A stretch of 64,000 nucleotides of DNA from AC-32 sp963813435 (GTDB lineage: Bacteria > Actinomycetota > Thermoleophilia > Gaiellales > Gaiellaceae), in the NCBI GenBank assembly GCA_963813435.1, contig CAWEYY010000002.1:434001-498000 (forward strand). Reading direction: 5' to 3'. The notes beneath the pieces were generated by a model. That model was not told the DNA's origin. It saw only the letters and a program-made list of their open reading frames with translations, and searched no databases. Position 1 is the stretch's first letter. Every line of letters starts with the position of its first letter. Shown in pieces: positions 51,987 through 61,735 of this stretch. Position numbers and translations under genes: made by a program.

Positions 51987-52921
51987 AGCGTCCTGCCTTG
52001 CCCCGAATCGTCACGCCTGATCGCGAGCATCCTCAGGCGCTGAAGTGCGGTTAGAGGCACATCGCGGGTGGCGCCGCGGCCGTAGTGGCGCTCAACGTAG
52101 TACTGCCCGACCGTGAGAATCGTGGTCAGGATCAGATACCAGATGCTGGCAACGATGAGCAGGGGGATCGTGCGGTAGTTGACGGCGTAGATCAGCTGCA
52201 CCGAGTAGAGCAGCTCCGTCACGGCGATCACGCTGACGAGCGAGGTTGTCTTCAGCATCGAGATCGTCTCGTTGCCGGTCGGCGGGATGATCACCCGCAT
52301 CGCCTGCGGCAGGACGATCCGACGCATCGTCTGCAGCCGGGTCATGCCGAGGCTCTGAGCGGCTTCGGTCTGGCCCTCCTCGACCGAGATGATGCCCGCC
52401 CGGACGATCTCCGCCATGTAGGCGCCCTCGTTCAGCCCGAGGGCGAGCATGCCCGCGACGAACGGCGTGATCGCGGCGGCAGCCGTGAAGTGCACGAACT
52501 GCGGCCCGAACGGGACGCCGATCGAGAAGCGCGGGTAGAGCGCCGCGATGTTGAACCAGAAGAGGATCTGTACGAGGACCGGCGTTCCGCGGAACAGCCA
52601 GATGTAGACCCAACTCGCGCCGGAGACAAGGGGGTTCGGCGAAAGGCGCATGACCGCGAGCAGCGTCCCGAGCGCGATCCCGATCACCATCGACAGCGCT
52701 GTGAGCTCGAGCGTGAGAACCAGGCCGTGGAGGACGCGGCTCGAGAAGAAGAAGTCGCCGATGATCCCCCACTGGAAGCGTGGGTTGGTTGCGATCGACT
52801 TGGCGACGGTCGCGCCGAGGACGATGATGATCGCGGCCGCCACCCAGCGCCCTGGATGGCGGACCGGGATCGCCTTGATCTCTTCAGGCCTGACCGGCTC
52901 GGCGGCGTCTCCGGCTGTCAT
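51983..52921 (-). CDS. Polar amino-acid ABC transporter permease
   Basis: 312 residues. A long N-terminal helix (WVAAAIIIVLGATVAKSIAT) precedes the HisM/GlnP-type domain: GLVLTLELTALSMVIGIALG, WLFRGTPVLVQILFW, and the EAA loop EGAYMAEIVRAGIISVEEGQ then TEAAQSLGMTRLQTMRRIVL. Forms a membrane pair as a homodimer or with an unseen second permease. It sits between the binding protein and ATPase genes. Confidence 0.9.
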   Translation of the reverse strand: MTAGDAAEPVRPEEIKAIPVRHPGRWVAAAIIIVLGATVAKSIATNPRFQWGIIGDFFFSSRVLHGLVLTLELTALSMVIGIALGTLLAVMRLSPNPLVSGASWVYIWLFRGTPVLVQILFWFNIAALYPRFSIGVPFGPQFVHFTAAAAITPFVAGMLALGLNEGAYMAEIVRAGIISVEEGQTEAAQSLGMTRLQTMRRIVLPQAMRVIIPPTGNETISMLKTTSLVSVIAVTELLYSVQLIYAVNYRTIPLLIVASIWYLILTTILTVGQYYVERHYGRGATRDVPLTALQRLRMLAIRRDDSGQGRTL

Positions 52922-52945
52922 CGAGGCCCTCGGACCTCCTGGCGG

Positions 52946-53863
52946 CTAGCTGGTTGCGCCGTTGATCTGCGGATTCGTGATGGCGCCGTCCTGGATGCCC
53001 CACTTGGTCAGGATCGCCTTGTACTGGCCGTTCGACATCAGGACCTTAAGCGCAGACAGGATCGGCTTGGCCAAACCGCTTCCCTTCGGAATCGCAATCC
53101 CGTAGGGCGCGGTCCCGTATGACTTGCCGGTCAGCTTGAACTGGCCGTTCGACTTCTTGACGATGTACGCAGCCACAGGCGAGTCGGCCATCCCGACTTG
53201 AGCACGACCACTTGCGATGGCGAGATTCGCGCCGTTCTGGTCGGTGAAGACGCTGACCTTGACCCCCGGCTTGCCGGCAGCCTTGCACTTCGCGTTCTGG
53301 GCAGTCGAGTCGGCTGCCTGCGTCGTCCCCCGCTCGACCCCGACCGAGTGACCGCACAGATCGGCCAGCGAGTTGATCGTCGGACCTCCGCTCTTCTTCA
53401 CGTAGAAGGACGTTCCGGCCGAGAAGTACGTGACGAAGTCGACGACCTTCTCCCGCTCCTTCGTGTCGGTGAAGGAGGCCATGCTGAAGTTGTACTTCCC
53501 GGCGGAGAGCGCCGGGATGATCGTGTCGAAGCTCGCGTTGACGACCTTGACCTTGATGCCCATCACCTTGGCGAGGGCCTGGGCAAGATCAGGGTCCATG
53601 CCCTCGATGGTCTTCCCGTCAGAGCCGATGAACTCGTTCGGGGCGTAGGTCGCATCGGTGGCGACCTTCAGCGTCGTCGACTTGTACTTGCTCGGGACCT
53701 GTGCCGCGACGGCCGAATTGGCGCCAGAGGTCGAGCTCGACGTGGTGGTCGTTCCGGCTCCGCCGGTCGAGCTCTTGCTGCCGCCGCCGCAGCCGGCCGC
53801 GACGAGTGCCAGGAGAGAGACGAGCGCGAGGCTCCCGAGAAGCGACACCTTCAAACGTTGCAT
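52946..53863 (-). CDS. Polar amino-acid ABC transporter substrate-binding lipoprotein
   Basis: 305 residues from ATG 53863, which has AAAGGA seven bases upstream; an earlier ATG 53899 lacks this. Lipobox LVAAGCGGG at residues 20-28, Gly/Ser/Thr linker, then a type 2 periplasmic fold: VATDATYAPNEFIGSDGKTI, VGVERGTTQAADSTAQNAKC, IASGRAQVGMADSPVAAYIV and YGIAIPKGSGLAK. Expected to bind a polar or charged amino acid. First gene of its three-gene operon, 75 bases after livF. Confidence 0.92.
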   Translation of the reverse strand: MQRLKVSLLGSLALVSLLALVAAGCGGGSKSSTGGAGTTTTSSSTSGANSAVAAQVPSKYKSTTLKVATDATYAPNEFIGSDGKTIEGMDPDLAQALAKVMGIKVKVVNASFDTIIPALSAGKYNFSMASFTDTKEREKVVDFVTYFSAGTSFYVKKSGGPTINSLADLCGHSVGVERGTTQAADSTAQNAKCKAAGKPGVKVSVFTDQNGANLAIASGRAQVGMADSPVAAYIVKKSNGQFKLTGKSYGTAPYGIAIPKGSGLAKPILSALKVLMSNGQYKAILTKWGIQDGAITNPQINGATS

Positions 53864-53938
53864 GTTCGATCCTTTCCGCTGCTGGGAGCCGGGCGTCACG
53901 TCCCGACCTTGCCGACAGGCAATCCTAAACCGCGGCCT

Positions 53939-54682
53939 CTAACTCACGCCTAGGTAGGTCTTCCGGACCTGCTCGTTGTCGCGCAGCCTCGCGGCGTCGT
54001 CGGTGAGCACGACGCGTCCGGTCTCGAGCACATAGCCGCGGCGCGACGCGTCGAGGGCCATCAGCGCGTTCTGCTCGACGAGCAGGACGGTCGTCCCCTG
54101 CTCGTTGATCTCGCCGATGATCTCGAAGATCTTCTCGACGAAGATCGGGGCGAGACCGAGCGAGGGTTCGTCCAGCATCAGCAGCTTCGGCCGCGCCATC
54201 AGCGCCCGGCCCATCGCGCACATTTGCTGCTCGCCGCCCGAGAGGGTCCCGCCCTTCTGGCTCCTGCGCTCGGCGAGGCGCGGGAAGAGCGAGTAGACGC
54301 GCTCGATGTCCTCCTTGATCTCCGAGCGGTCCTTGCGCTGGAAGGCGCCCATCTCGAGGTTCTCCAGCACGCTCATCCGCGGGAAGAGCCGCCTTCCTTC
54401 TGGCGACTGCGAGATACCGAGCTCGACGATCTCGTGCGGAGGCCGGCGCGTGATGTCCCGGCCCTCGAAGGTGATCGTTCCCCTCCTCGGCTGGTTCAGC
54501 CCGCTGATCGAGCGAAGGGTCGTCGACTTGCCCGCGCCGTTCGCGCCGATCAGCGTGACGATCTCGCCCTGGCGCACCTCGAGCGAGATGCCCTTCAGCG
54601 CCTCGATCCGCCCGTAGAAGGTGTGGACGCCCTCGAGCTGGAGGAGGACATCGCCGCCTCCATTGCTCGCAGTCGCGCTCAC
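53939..54682 (-). CDS. livF: Branched-chain amino-acid ABC transporter ATP-binding protein LivF
   Basis: 247 residues. VHTFYGRIEALKGISLEVRQ at the N-terminus, Walker A GANGAGKSTTLRSISGL, Q-loop LGISQSPEGRRLFPRMSVLE, signature LSGGEQQMCAMGRALM, Walker B LLMLDEPSLGLAPIFVEKIF. These are the LivF subfamily features. Overlaps livG by four bases, last gene of livKHMGF. Confidence 0.93.
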   Translation of the reverse strand: MSATASNGGGDVLLQLEGVHTFYGRIEALKGISLEVRQGEIVTLIGANGAGKSTTLRSISGLNQPRRGTITFEGRDITRRPPHEIVELGISQSPEGRRLFPRMSVLENLEMGAFQRKDRSEIKEDIERVYSLFPRLAERRSQKGGTLSGGEQQMCAMGRALMARPKLLMLDEPSLGLAPIFVEKIFEIIGEINEQGTTVLLVEQNALMALDASRRGYVLETGRVVLTDDAARLRDNEQVRKTYLGVS

Positions 54683-55470
54683 GCGGTCGCCTCCTTGCCG
54701 AGGTAGGCCTCGATCACGCGCGGGTCCTCCTGGATCTCCTTCGGCGTCCCCTCGGCGATCTTCTCGCCATAGTCGAGCACGGTCACGCGCTCGGAGACCC
54801 CCATCACGACCCGCATGTCGTGCTCGATCAGCAGGATCGCGATCGGCCGCTTCTCGCGGAGCTCCGAGACGAAGTCGATGAAGACCGCCGTCTCCTGCGG
54901 GTTCATGCCCGCGGTCGGCTCGTCGAGGAGCAGCAACTTCGGCTCGGTTGCGAGCGCACGAGCGACCTCGAGCCGCCGCTGGTCGCCGTACGAGAGGCTC
55001 TCGGCCAGCTCGTCGTCGACGTTCCCGAGGCCTGCGGTGCGGAGCAGCTCCCGCGCCTTCTCCCGCGCCTCCCGCTCCTCGCGACGCACCTTGGGAGTCA
55101 GCAAGATCGAGCCCAGGATTCGTCCCTTCATGCGCGAGTGCATGCCGACCAGGACGTTCTCGAGGGCGGTCATCTGCGGGAAGAGGCGGATGTTCTGAAA
55201 CGTGCGCCCGATGCCGGCCTTCACGATCGCGTGCGGTGGCTTGTTGGTGACGTCCGCTCCGTCGAAGTAGACGCGCCCGGCTGTCGCCTTGTAGAGCCCG
55301 GTGAGCGTGTTGAAAAACGTCGTCTTCCCGGCCCCGTTCGGCCCGATCAGGCTCACGATCGACCGGCGCGCAATCGTGAAGTCGAGGTCGTTGACCGCAA
55401 GCAGGCCGCCGAACTCCTTGCGGAGAGCCGCGACAACGAGCAGGTCGCCGTTCGCAGGGCTCTCACCCAC
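54679..55470 (-). CDS. livG: Branched-chain amino-acid ABC transporter ATP-binding protein LivG
   Basis: 263 residues from GTG 55470, immediately after the livM TAG. Walker A GPNGAGKTTFFNTLTGLYKA, GIGRTFQNIRLFPQMTALEN, an unusual signature ESLSYGDQRRLEVARALATE (LSYGDQ, common in LivG), Walker B LLLLDEPTAGMNPQE and the extended C-terminal ALDYGEKIAEGTPKEI-like tail. Energises LivHM. Confidence 0.93.
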   Translation of the reverse strand: MGESPANGDLLVVAALRKEFGGLLAVNDLDFTIARRSIVSLIGPNGAGKTTFFNTLTGLYKATAGRVYFDGADVTNKPPHAIVKAGIGRTFQNIRLFPQMTALENVLVGMHSRMKGRILGSILLTPKVRREEREAREKARELLRTAGLGNVDDELAESLSYGDQRRLEVARALATEPKLLLLDEPTAGMNPQETAVFIDFVSELREKRPIAILLIEHDMRVVMGVSERVTVLDYGEKIAEGTPKEIQEDPRVIEAYLGKEATA

Positions 55471-56778
55471 CTAGGCCCTCTCCCCCGCTCCGGGCTCGTC
55501 GGCGCCGCGCATCTCGTACAGCGCCTCGTCGTGATCGCCCTCCTCGATCTCGCGCTTGCGCCTGCGCTCCGGGATCAGGCCGGTCGGGCGGAAGAGCATC
55601 ATCAGGACGATGATCACGCCGTAGATCCCGAACTCGTACTTGGGCACGTCGATCTGGTGCGAGCTCGGGAAGAGGTTCTGGTTCAGCCAGGTGCCGATGT
55701 TGGCGAGGCCGGCGACGTTCAGCCAGGCGAGCAGCGTGCCCGCGACGATCACCCCCCAGACGCTTCCCATCCCGCCGAGGACGACCATGCAGAGCAGGAA
55801 CACCGAGATGTTGAAGTCGAACTGGCTCGGGAAGGCTCCCGAGTTGAAGCTCGCGAGATACGCGCCGGCCAGTCCGCCGAAGAACGCGCCGATGGCGTAG
55901 GCCCAGGTCTTCGTCCGCATCAGGGGGATGCCCATCGCCGCAGCCGCGGTCTCGTCCTCGCGGATCGCGATCCAGGCACGGCCGAGCCGGGAGTCACGCA
56001 GGCGGACCGAGCAGAAGACGGTCAGCAAGAGAAGCGCGATCGCGGTCCAGAAGAACAGCTTGTCGGCATTGAACGACTGCTGGTAGCTGGCCGGCAGACC
56101 GAGCTTGTCGTGCAGCGTGTTGCCGAAACCCGGCGAGTCGATCGGGCTGATGCCGAAGGTTCCGTGGCTGAGGTCGAAGCCGTGCAGGTCGTCGGCGTTG
56201 CGGACGAACTGCGGGATGATCTCGCCGAAGCCGAGCGTGACGATCGCGAGGTAGTCCCCGCGCAGGCGGAGCGTCGGGAGCCCGATGAAGATCCCGCCAA
56301 GCGCGGTCACGATCGCCGCGGCGAGGAACGCGAGCCAGATCGAGATGTGAATCCCGCGGGCGTCCGGGCCGATCCCGATCGCGCCGAAATGCCAGTTCAC
56401 CTGCTGGAACTGGCCCGACGCCAGCCAGGCCGCCGTGTACGCGCCGAGCGCGTAGAACGCCACGTAGCCGAGGTCGAGCAGCCCTGCATAGCCCACCACG
56501 ATGTTCAGGCCGACGGCCATGATCACGAAGGTGAGGATCGTGACCGCATCGTGCGGGCTCGAGAACTGGAGCCAGAACTCCCACACCTGGTTCTGCGGCA
56601 GGTTCGTCCAGTAGTACGGATAGGGGACCAGAAGCGCAAGCACCACGAGCACGGGGATGTACCGCCGCACGCGCTGGGGGATCCGGCGCCAGGCTTCCGA
56701 GATGTCGTCTCTCGCCCGGCCGATCCGCGCCGCGACACCGTCCGGCGAGGTCTTCGAACGAGAGCCTGGCTCCGCCAC
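55471..56778 (-). CDS. livM: Branched-chain amino-acid ABC transporter permease LivM
   Basis: 435 residues from GTG 56778, overlapping the livH TAG by one base. After a charged N-terminus (~45 residues), ten membrane helices with VGLNIVVGYAGLLDLGYVAF near residue 95, LRLRGDYLAIVTLGFGEII and MRTKTWAYAIGAFFGGLAGA, all LivM markers. The C-terminus is charged (RRRKREIEEGDHDEALYEMR). Pairs with LivH to form the channel. Confidence 0.93.
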   Translation of the reverse strand: MAEPGSRSKTSPDGVAARIGRARDDISEAWRRIPQRVRRYIPVLVVLALLVPYPYYWTNLPQNQVWEFWLQFSSPHDAVTILTFVIMAVGLNIVVGYAGLLDLGYVAFYALGAYTAAWLASGQFQQVNWHFGAIGIGPDARGIHISIWLAFLAAAIVTALGGIFIGLPTLRLRGDYLAIVTLGFGEIIPQFVRNADDLHGFDLSHGTFGISPIDSPGFGNTLHDKLGLPASYQQSFNADKLFFWTAIALLLLTVFCSVRLRDSRLGRAWIAIREDETAAAAMGIPLMRTKTWAYAIGAFFGGLAGAYLASFNSGAFPSQFDFNISVFLLCMVVLGGMGSVWGVIVAGTLLAWLNVAGLANIGTWLNQNLFPSSHQIDVPKYEFGIYGVIIVLMMLFRPTGLIPERRRKREIEEGDHDEALYEMRGADEPGAGERA

Positions 56779-57860
56779 TACGCCCCCTCGGGTGTCCGTT
56801 CGCCGAGGAGGCCCTCGGGCCGGAAGACGAGGATCATGATCAGGATCGCGAAGACGATCGAGCGCGTCCAGTCGCCGCCGGGGGCGTTCCACGAGAGGCC
56901 CTCGTTGAAGGCCTGGATCAGCCCGATCAGGATCGCGCCGAGGACCGCGCCCGGGAGGTTTCCGATCCCGCCGAGGACCGCAGCCGTGAAGGCGATCAGG
57001 CCGAGCGTGAACCCGGTGTCGTAGCGGATGTTGAACTCGACGAGGAAGAGCGTGGCGCCGATGCCCGCGAGTGCGCCAGCCAGGGCAAACGTGAACGTGA
57101 TCGTCCGGTTGACGTTGATACCCATGATCGCGGCGGCCTGGGGGTCCTGCGACGTGGCCCGCATCGCCTTTCCCTGCCGCGTCGACTTCACCAGCCAGGA
57201 GAGGATGATCAGCACCGGGACCGTCATCAGGATCACGAACAGCGCGTCCCACTCGTAGTGGACGCCCTTGAAGGTGAACACGGCGGTGTGCGGGATCAGC
57301 TTGTCGACGCTGATGTAGTTGGCGCCGTAGAAGGCCTGGCCGACGTTCTGGAGGATGAACGACATGCCGACCGCGGTGATCAGCACGGCGAGCCGCGGCG
57401 CGTTTCGAAGCCGGCGGTACGCGACGAACTCGATTCCCGCGTTGATGCCCGCTCCGAACACCATCGCGATCAGGAACGTGAGGGCGAGGCCGCCGACGAC
57501 TCCGATCGCCGAGGTCGCGGCGGTCAGGCCGAGAAGCGAGGTGATGATCGTGGTCGCGAAGAGCCCGCTCAGCGCGAACACGTCGCCGTGCGCGAAGTTG
57601 ATCAGCTGGAGGATCCCGTACACGAGCGTGTACCCGAGCGCGATCAGCGCGTAGACGCAGCCGATCGTGAGCCCGATCAGGAAGACGTTGAAGAAGTCGA
57701 CCGGCGTCCTCCAGAGGTTGACCGCCAGCCAGACGAGGATCAGAAGGACGAAGACGAGGCCCAGGACCGGGAACACCGCGTCCCGGTCGAAACTCTTTCG
57801 CCGCTCTATGTGGGCTTCGGCCGCGATCTCAGGATCCCCAGGAAGCTGAGGGAGGAGCAC
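56778..57860 (-). CDS. livH: Branched-chain amino-acid ABC transporter permease LivH
   Basis: 360 residues from GTG 57860. N-terminal cytosolic stretch of ~28 residues is longer than usual. The LivH marker LVYGILQLINFAHGDVFALS is near residue 80; the EAA-like loop is MRATSQDPQAAAIMGINVNR, then AFTAAVLGGIGNLPGAVLGA. Eight to nine helices. 30 bases after livK. Confidence 0.93.
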   Translation of the reverse strand: MLLPQLPGDPEIAAEAHIERRKSFDRDAVFPVLGLVFVLLILVWLAVNLWRTPVDFFNVFLIGLTIGCVYALIALGYTLVYGILQLINFAHGDVFALSGLFATTIITSLLGLTAATSAIGVVGGLALTFLIAMVFGAGINAGIEFVAYRRLRNAPRLAVLITAVGMSFILQNVGQAFYGANYISVDKLIPHTAVFTFKGVHYEWDALFVILMTVPVLIILSWLVKSTRQGKAMRATSQDPQAAAIMGINVNRTITFTFALAGALAGIGATLFLVEFNIRYDTGFTLGLIAFTAAVLGGIGNLPGAVLGAILIGLIQAFNEGLSWNAPGGDWTRSIVFAILIMILVFRPEGLLGERTPEGA

Positions 57861-57890
57861 GAAGCCCCTCCCTCGATGATCGATGTGTGA

Positions 57891-59291
57891 CTAGCTGGCG
57901 GTGGCGCCTGCTCTCCTCGCCGCCTCGACGAGGTTGGTTGGAGGCGTCGTCGTCTTGATCGTCTCCAGGGTGTTGTTCTTGCCGTCGTACACGGTGAACT
58001 CGAGCGACGGGCCCGTTGCCCCGGACAGGTCGCCGTTCTTGTTGAACGAGAAGCTGCCGATCAGGCCGTCGGTCACGTGCGTGTCGAAGACGTTCGTGAT
58101 CACCTGGGCGCGACTGCCGTCCGACTTCTCGATCGCGTCGAGCAGCACCTGCGCCGCCTGTGCGGCCAGGATCGCGTACGGCTGGACGTCCTTGATGCTG
58201 TAGGCCTTCTTGAAGCCGTTGATGAACGTCTTGGCCTTGCCGACGTACTGATCGATGCCGACGCCGGCGACCGTGAAGTACGCGCCGTTGGCGTTCGTCG
58301 TTCCGCCCTGCGACTTGTCGAAGATCGCCGTCGTCGTGAAGCCGTCCGGGAGGAACAACATCACGCCGCCGCCCGCGCTCTTCGGCTTGCTCGTGTTCGG
58401 TCCGAGTATCTGAACCTTGTCGTTGATCAGCTGACCGCTGTTCTCGTCGACAAGGCCGCCGATGAAGATCGCGTCCGGGTTCGTGTTCTGGATCCTCGTG
58501 AAGGTCGCCTGGAAGTTCGGCGCCTTCGGGTCGTAGGCGGAGAAGCCGACGACCTTGATCCCGGCCGCTGCCGCTGCACCTCTCACGTTCTTTGCGATCC
58601 CGAGCCCGTAGGCCTCCTTGTCGTTCAGGATGTAAAGCGTCTTCACCCCGGCCTTCTGCATCAACGAGGCCTGGAGACCGGCCTGGTTCGGGTCGCTCGG
58701 AGCGACGCGCGCGTACGTGCGCTTGCCCGACGGGTAGTACTTCTGCGGCTCACCGCCCGAGCACTGCTCGGTCAGGCAGCCGTACGTGTTCGCGGGCGAG
58801 AAGAGCAGCATCCCGCCGCCCGGCGCCCCGTTCAGCACGGGGATGATGATCGCCGCGCAGCCGGAGTTGAACGTCCCGATCACGCCCAGCAAGCTCTTGT
58901 TCCCCTTGTAGGCGTTCGCGTTGGCGCTGCACTTGGTCGGATCCCACTTGGCGAGCTGCGCCGATGCGTCGTTACACGACTGGTAGGCGATCTTGTAGCT
59001 ACCGGCCTTCCAGTCCTGCTGCTGCAGCGTGTAGGCAATCGCCTGGGTCATCTGCACGGTTTGCAGCCTCGAGCTGCCGATCAACGGCAGGTCCGACGCG
59101 ATCAGGTAATCGGCGTCGCCGCTGCCCTTGTACTGGATCGGGTTGCAGTTCGCCGCCGGCAGCGCCTTCACTCCGGCGCTCGTCCCGCCGGTGCTGGAGC
59201 TGCTCTTGCTGCTTCCACCACACCCTGCCGCCATGAGCGCCAGCGCGCTGACGGCAACGAGGAGCAGCCCTGCCATCAATCGTTTCTTCAC
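57891..59291 (-). CDS. livK: Branched-chain amino-acid (type 1) substrate-binding lipoprotein
   Basis: 466 residues from GTG 59291 with GGAGGA five bases upstream. Signal and lipobox LMAAGCGGS near residues 20-28, Ser-rich linker, then Peripla_BP_6 fold: LIASDLPLIGSSRLQTVQMT, LLGVIGTFNSGCAAIIIPVL, VAPSDPNQAGLQASLMQKAG and NPDAIFIGGLVDENSGQLIN. Extra Cys pairs suggest disulfides. It carries its own promoter and heads livKHMGF; ligand may be Leu/Ile/Val or another amide. Confidence 0.9.
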   Translation of the reverse strand: MKKRLMAGLLLVAVSALALMAAGCGGSSKSSSSTGGTSAGVKALPAANCNPIQYKGSGDADYLIASDLPLIGSSRLQTVQMTQAIAYTLQQQDWKAGSYKIAYQSCNDASAQLAKWDPTKCSANANAYKGNKSLLGVIGTFNSGCAAIIIPVLNGAPGGGMLLFSPANTYGCLTEQCSGGEPQKYYPSGKRTYARVAPSDPNQAGLQASLMQKAGVKTLYILNDKEAYGLGIAKNVRGAAAAAGIKVVGFSAYDPKAPNFQATFTRIQNTNPDAIFIGGLVDENSGQLINDKVQILGPNTSKPKSAGGGVMLFLPDGFTTTAIFDKSQGGTTNANGAYFTVAGVGIDQYVGKAKTFINGFKKAYSIKDVQPYAILAAQAAQVLLDAIEKSDGSRAQVITNVFDTHVTDGLIGSFSFNKNGDLSGATGPSLEFTVYDGKNNTLETIKTTTPPTNLVEAARRAGATAS

Positions 59292-59364
59292 GCTTCCTCC
59301 TCCATCGCTGATCCTCGCCTCTCCGAACACCAACCGATCGGATGGGGTCCGGCTTCCGGGCGCA

Positions 59365-59392
59365 AGTATGGCGCATCGCTCCAGCCTTTCAA
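59365..59392 (-). promoter_or_regulatory. Promoter of livK operon
   Basis: Minus strand TTGAAA (59392-59387), 16-base spacer, CATACT (59370-59365). Leader of about 65 bases to GTG 59291. Confidence 0.45.
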
Positions 59393-59435
59393 GGCAGCAG
59401 GGCGTCGCCTTGGGGCGGAGCTACTCTTGTTCTGA

Positions 59436-59521
59436 GCCGAAGTGGCGGAACTGGCAGACGCGCTGGACTCAAAATCCAGTGGGGCGCAAGCCCCGTGTGG
59501 GTTCGACTCCCACCTTCGGCA
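59436..59521 (+). tRNA. tRNA-Leu (anticodon CAA)
   Basis: Seven-base acceptor GCCGAAG pairs with CTTCGGC, discriminator A at 59521. D-arm GGCGGAACTGGCAGACGC. Anticodon stem CTGGA/TCCAG with loop CTCAAAA gives CAA at 59470-59472 (reads UUG). Long variable arm GGGGCGCAAGCCCC is class II, and the T-loop is GTTCGACTC. CCA is not encoded. Confidence 0.96.
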
Positions 59522-59550
59522 TCCGCACGCGGCCTCGTAGGATTAACGCC

Positions 59551-60576
<1,026 letters not shown>

Positions 60577-60597
60577 TTCCGCGCCGCTGGAACACTC

Positions 60598-60636
60598 GCC
60601 GCTCCCCCTCGGACGCGTGCCACGAAGGGGAGCGGC
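60598..60636. terminator. Hairpin terminator between convergent genes
   Basis: GCCGCTCCCC (60598-60607) pairs with GGGGAGCGGC (60627-60636), a 10-bp GC stem with a 19-base loop, followed by CTTGTG. It lies between the stops of pfkA and the convergent phosphatase and could serve both. Confidence 0.55.
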
Positions 60637-60669
60637 CTTGTGTCTCGAGCTCCTCCGCGCCAGCCGCGG

Positions 60670-61644
60670 CTACGGGAGGTAGTAGTTCGGGTTCGGCATC
60701 TTGAACGTCTTGTCCGCGAAGCCACCCTGGAGATCGCTGAACTGGTCGCCGAAGTCGGCGACGATGTCGTAGCCCCGCGACTCGATGTAGGCGCGCGTGC
60801 CCGACTTGTACTGGATCGTCGGACAGGACACCGCAGGAGTGGCGTGGATGGACGGCCCGCAGAACTCGGGCGTGTCGAGGTACGCGGGATAGGAGCCGAC
60901 CGGCGGCTTGGTGAACAGGCCATCGGTGAAGCCGCCGTGGCCGATGTCGATCGGCGTGGGCGTCACGTAGCCGGCGTCGACCTCCGGGATGGTTTTCCCG
61001 GAGAGGGTCACGGTGTCGATGTTCGGGAGTCCGGCCGCGGTGTCATCCACCAGGTTGGCGATCGTCGCCGCGTGCTGCGAATCGCCCCGCCCGGTAATCC
61101 AGAAGACGGCATAACCCAGGGCCTTGGCGTGGTTGACCGTGTCGACCATGCCCGGCGTGGCTGGAAACATGTTGCCGGTGAACGTGGTGCCCGTCAGGCC
61201 GACGAAATTGGCGTTCGTGGTCGGGTTGAAGTCCCAGTTGCTGTAGAGCTCGTAGTTCCAGGTGGTAAGCGTCGTGTCGTCGACGTCGACCACGATCGCC
61301 TTCTGGTCCGACCACTTCTTCCACTTGGCCTTGTGCTCCAGCCACTCGTTCCCGTCCTTGGCGACATGGCGCGCCTCGCGCGCGTAGTTGCTGTCGAGGT
61401 TCAAGGGCGTCGCCCAAGTTCCGGTCGCGCCGGAGCCGGTAACTGCCGTCGGCGCGCCGTAGTAGTTCTTGGCCCACGCGCGAGCAACGTCGATGTTCGT
61501 CATGTCCCTCTCGGACTTCGGGGTGAACGTGAGGTCCGCGGGCTTGAGCCCCGCGACGGCCACCGCGGCGGCTGTCGCCAGTCCCGCGATCACGAGCACG
61601 ACTATCAGCCACAGCGAGTGTCGTGGCCTCGGAAGACGCTTCAT
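60670..61644 (-). CDS. Secreted HAD-superfamily acid phosphatase
   Basis: 324 residues, ATG 61644 after AAGGAGG. N-terminal signal helix (residues 11-32). HAD motifs: Asp120/Asp122 in AIVVDVDDTTLTTWN, AVFWITGRGDSQH near residue 180, and DIVADFGDQFSDLQGG near 297. The order matches the class B/plant-vegetative-storage-like acid phosphatases (HAD IIIB). It probably releases phosphate from external monoesters. It begins about 90 bases from the next gene's stop. Confidence 0.85.
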   Translation of the reverse strand: MKRLPRPRHSLWLIVVLVIAGLATAAAVAVAGLKPADLTFTPKSERDMTNIDVARAWAKNYYGAPTAVTGSGATGTWATPLNLDSNYAREARHVAKDGNEWLEHKAKWKKWSDQKAIVVDVDDTTLTTWNYELYSNWDFNPTTNANFVGLTGTTFTGNMFPATPGMVDTVNHAKALGYAVFWITGRGDSQHAATIANLVDDTAAGLPNIDTVTLSGKTIPEVDAGYVTPTPIDIGHGGFTDGLFTKPPVGSYPAYLDTPEFCGPSIHATPAVSCPTIQYKSGTRAYIESRGYDIVADFGDQFSDLQGGFADKTFKMPNPNYYLP

Positions 61645-61735
61645 GGATCCCCTCCTTAGGTGACTCGTTACTCCCCTGATGTAGAACCCTAAACCAGGTG
61701 ACAGACGCTCCGTCTGGAGGTCAGCAGCTCGATCG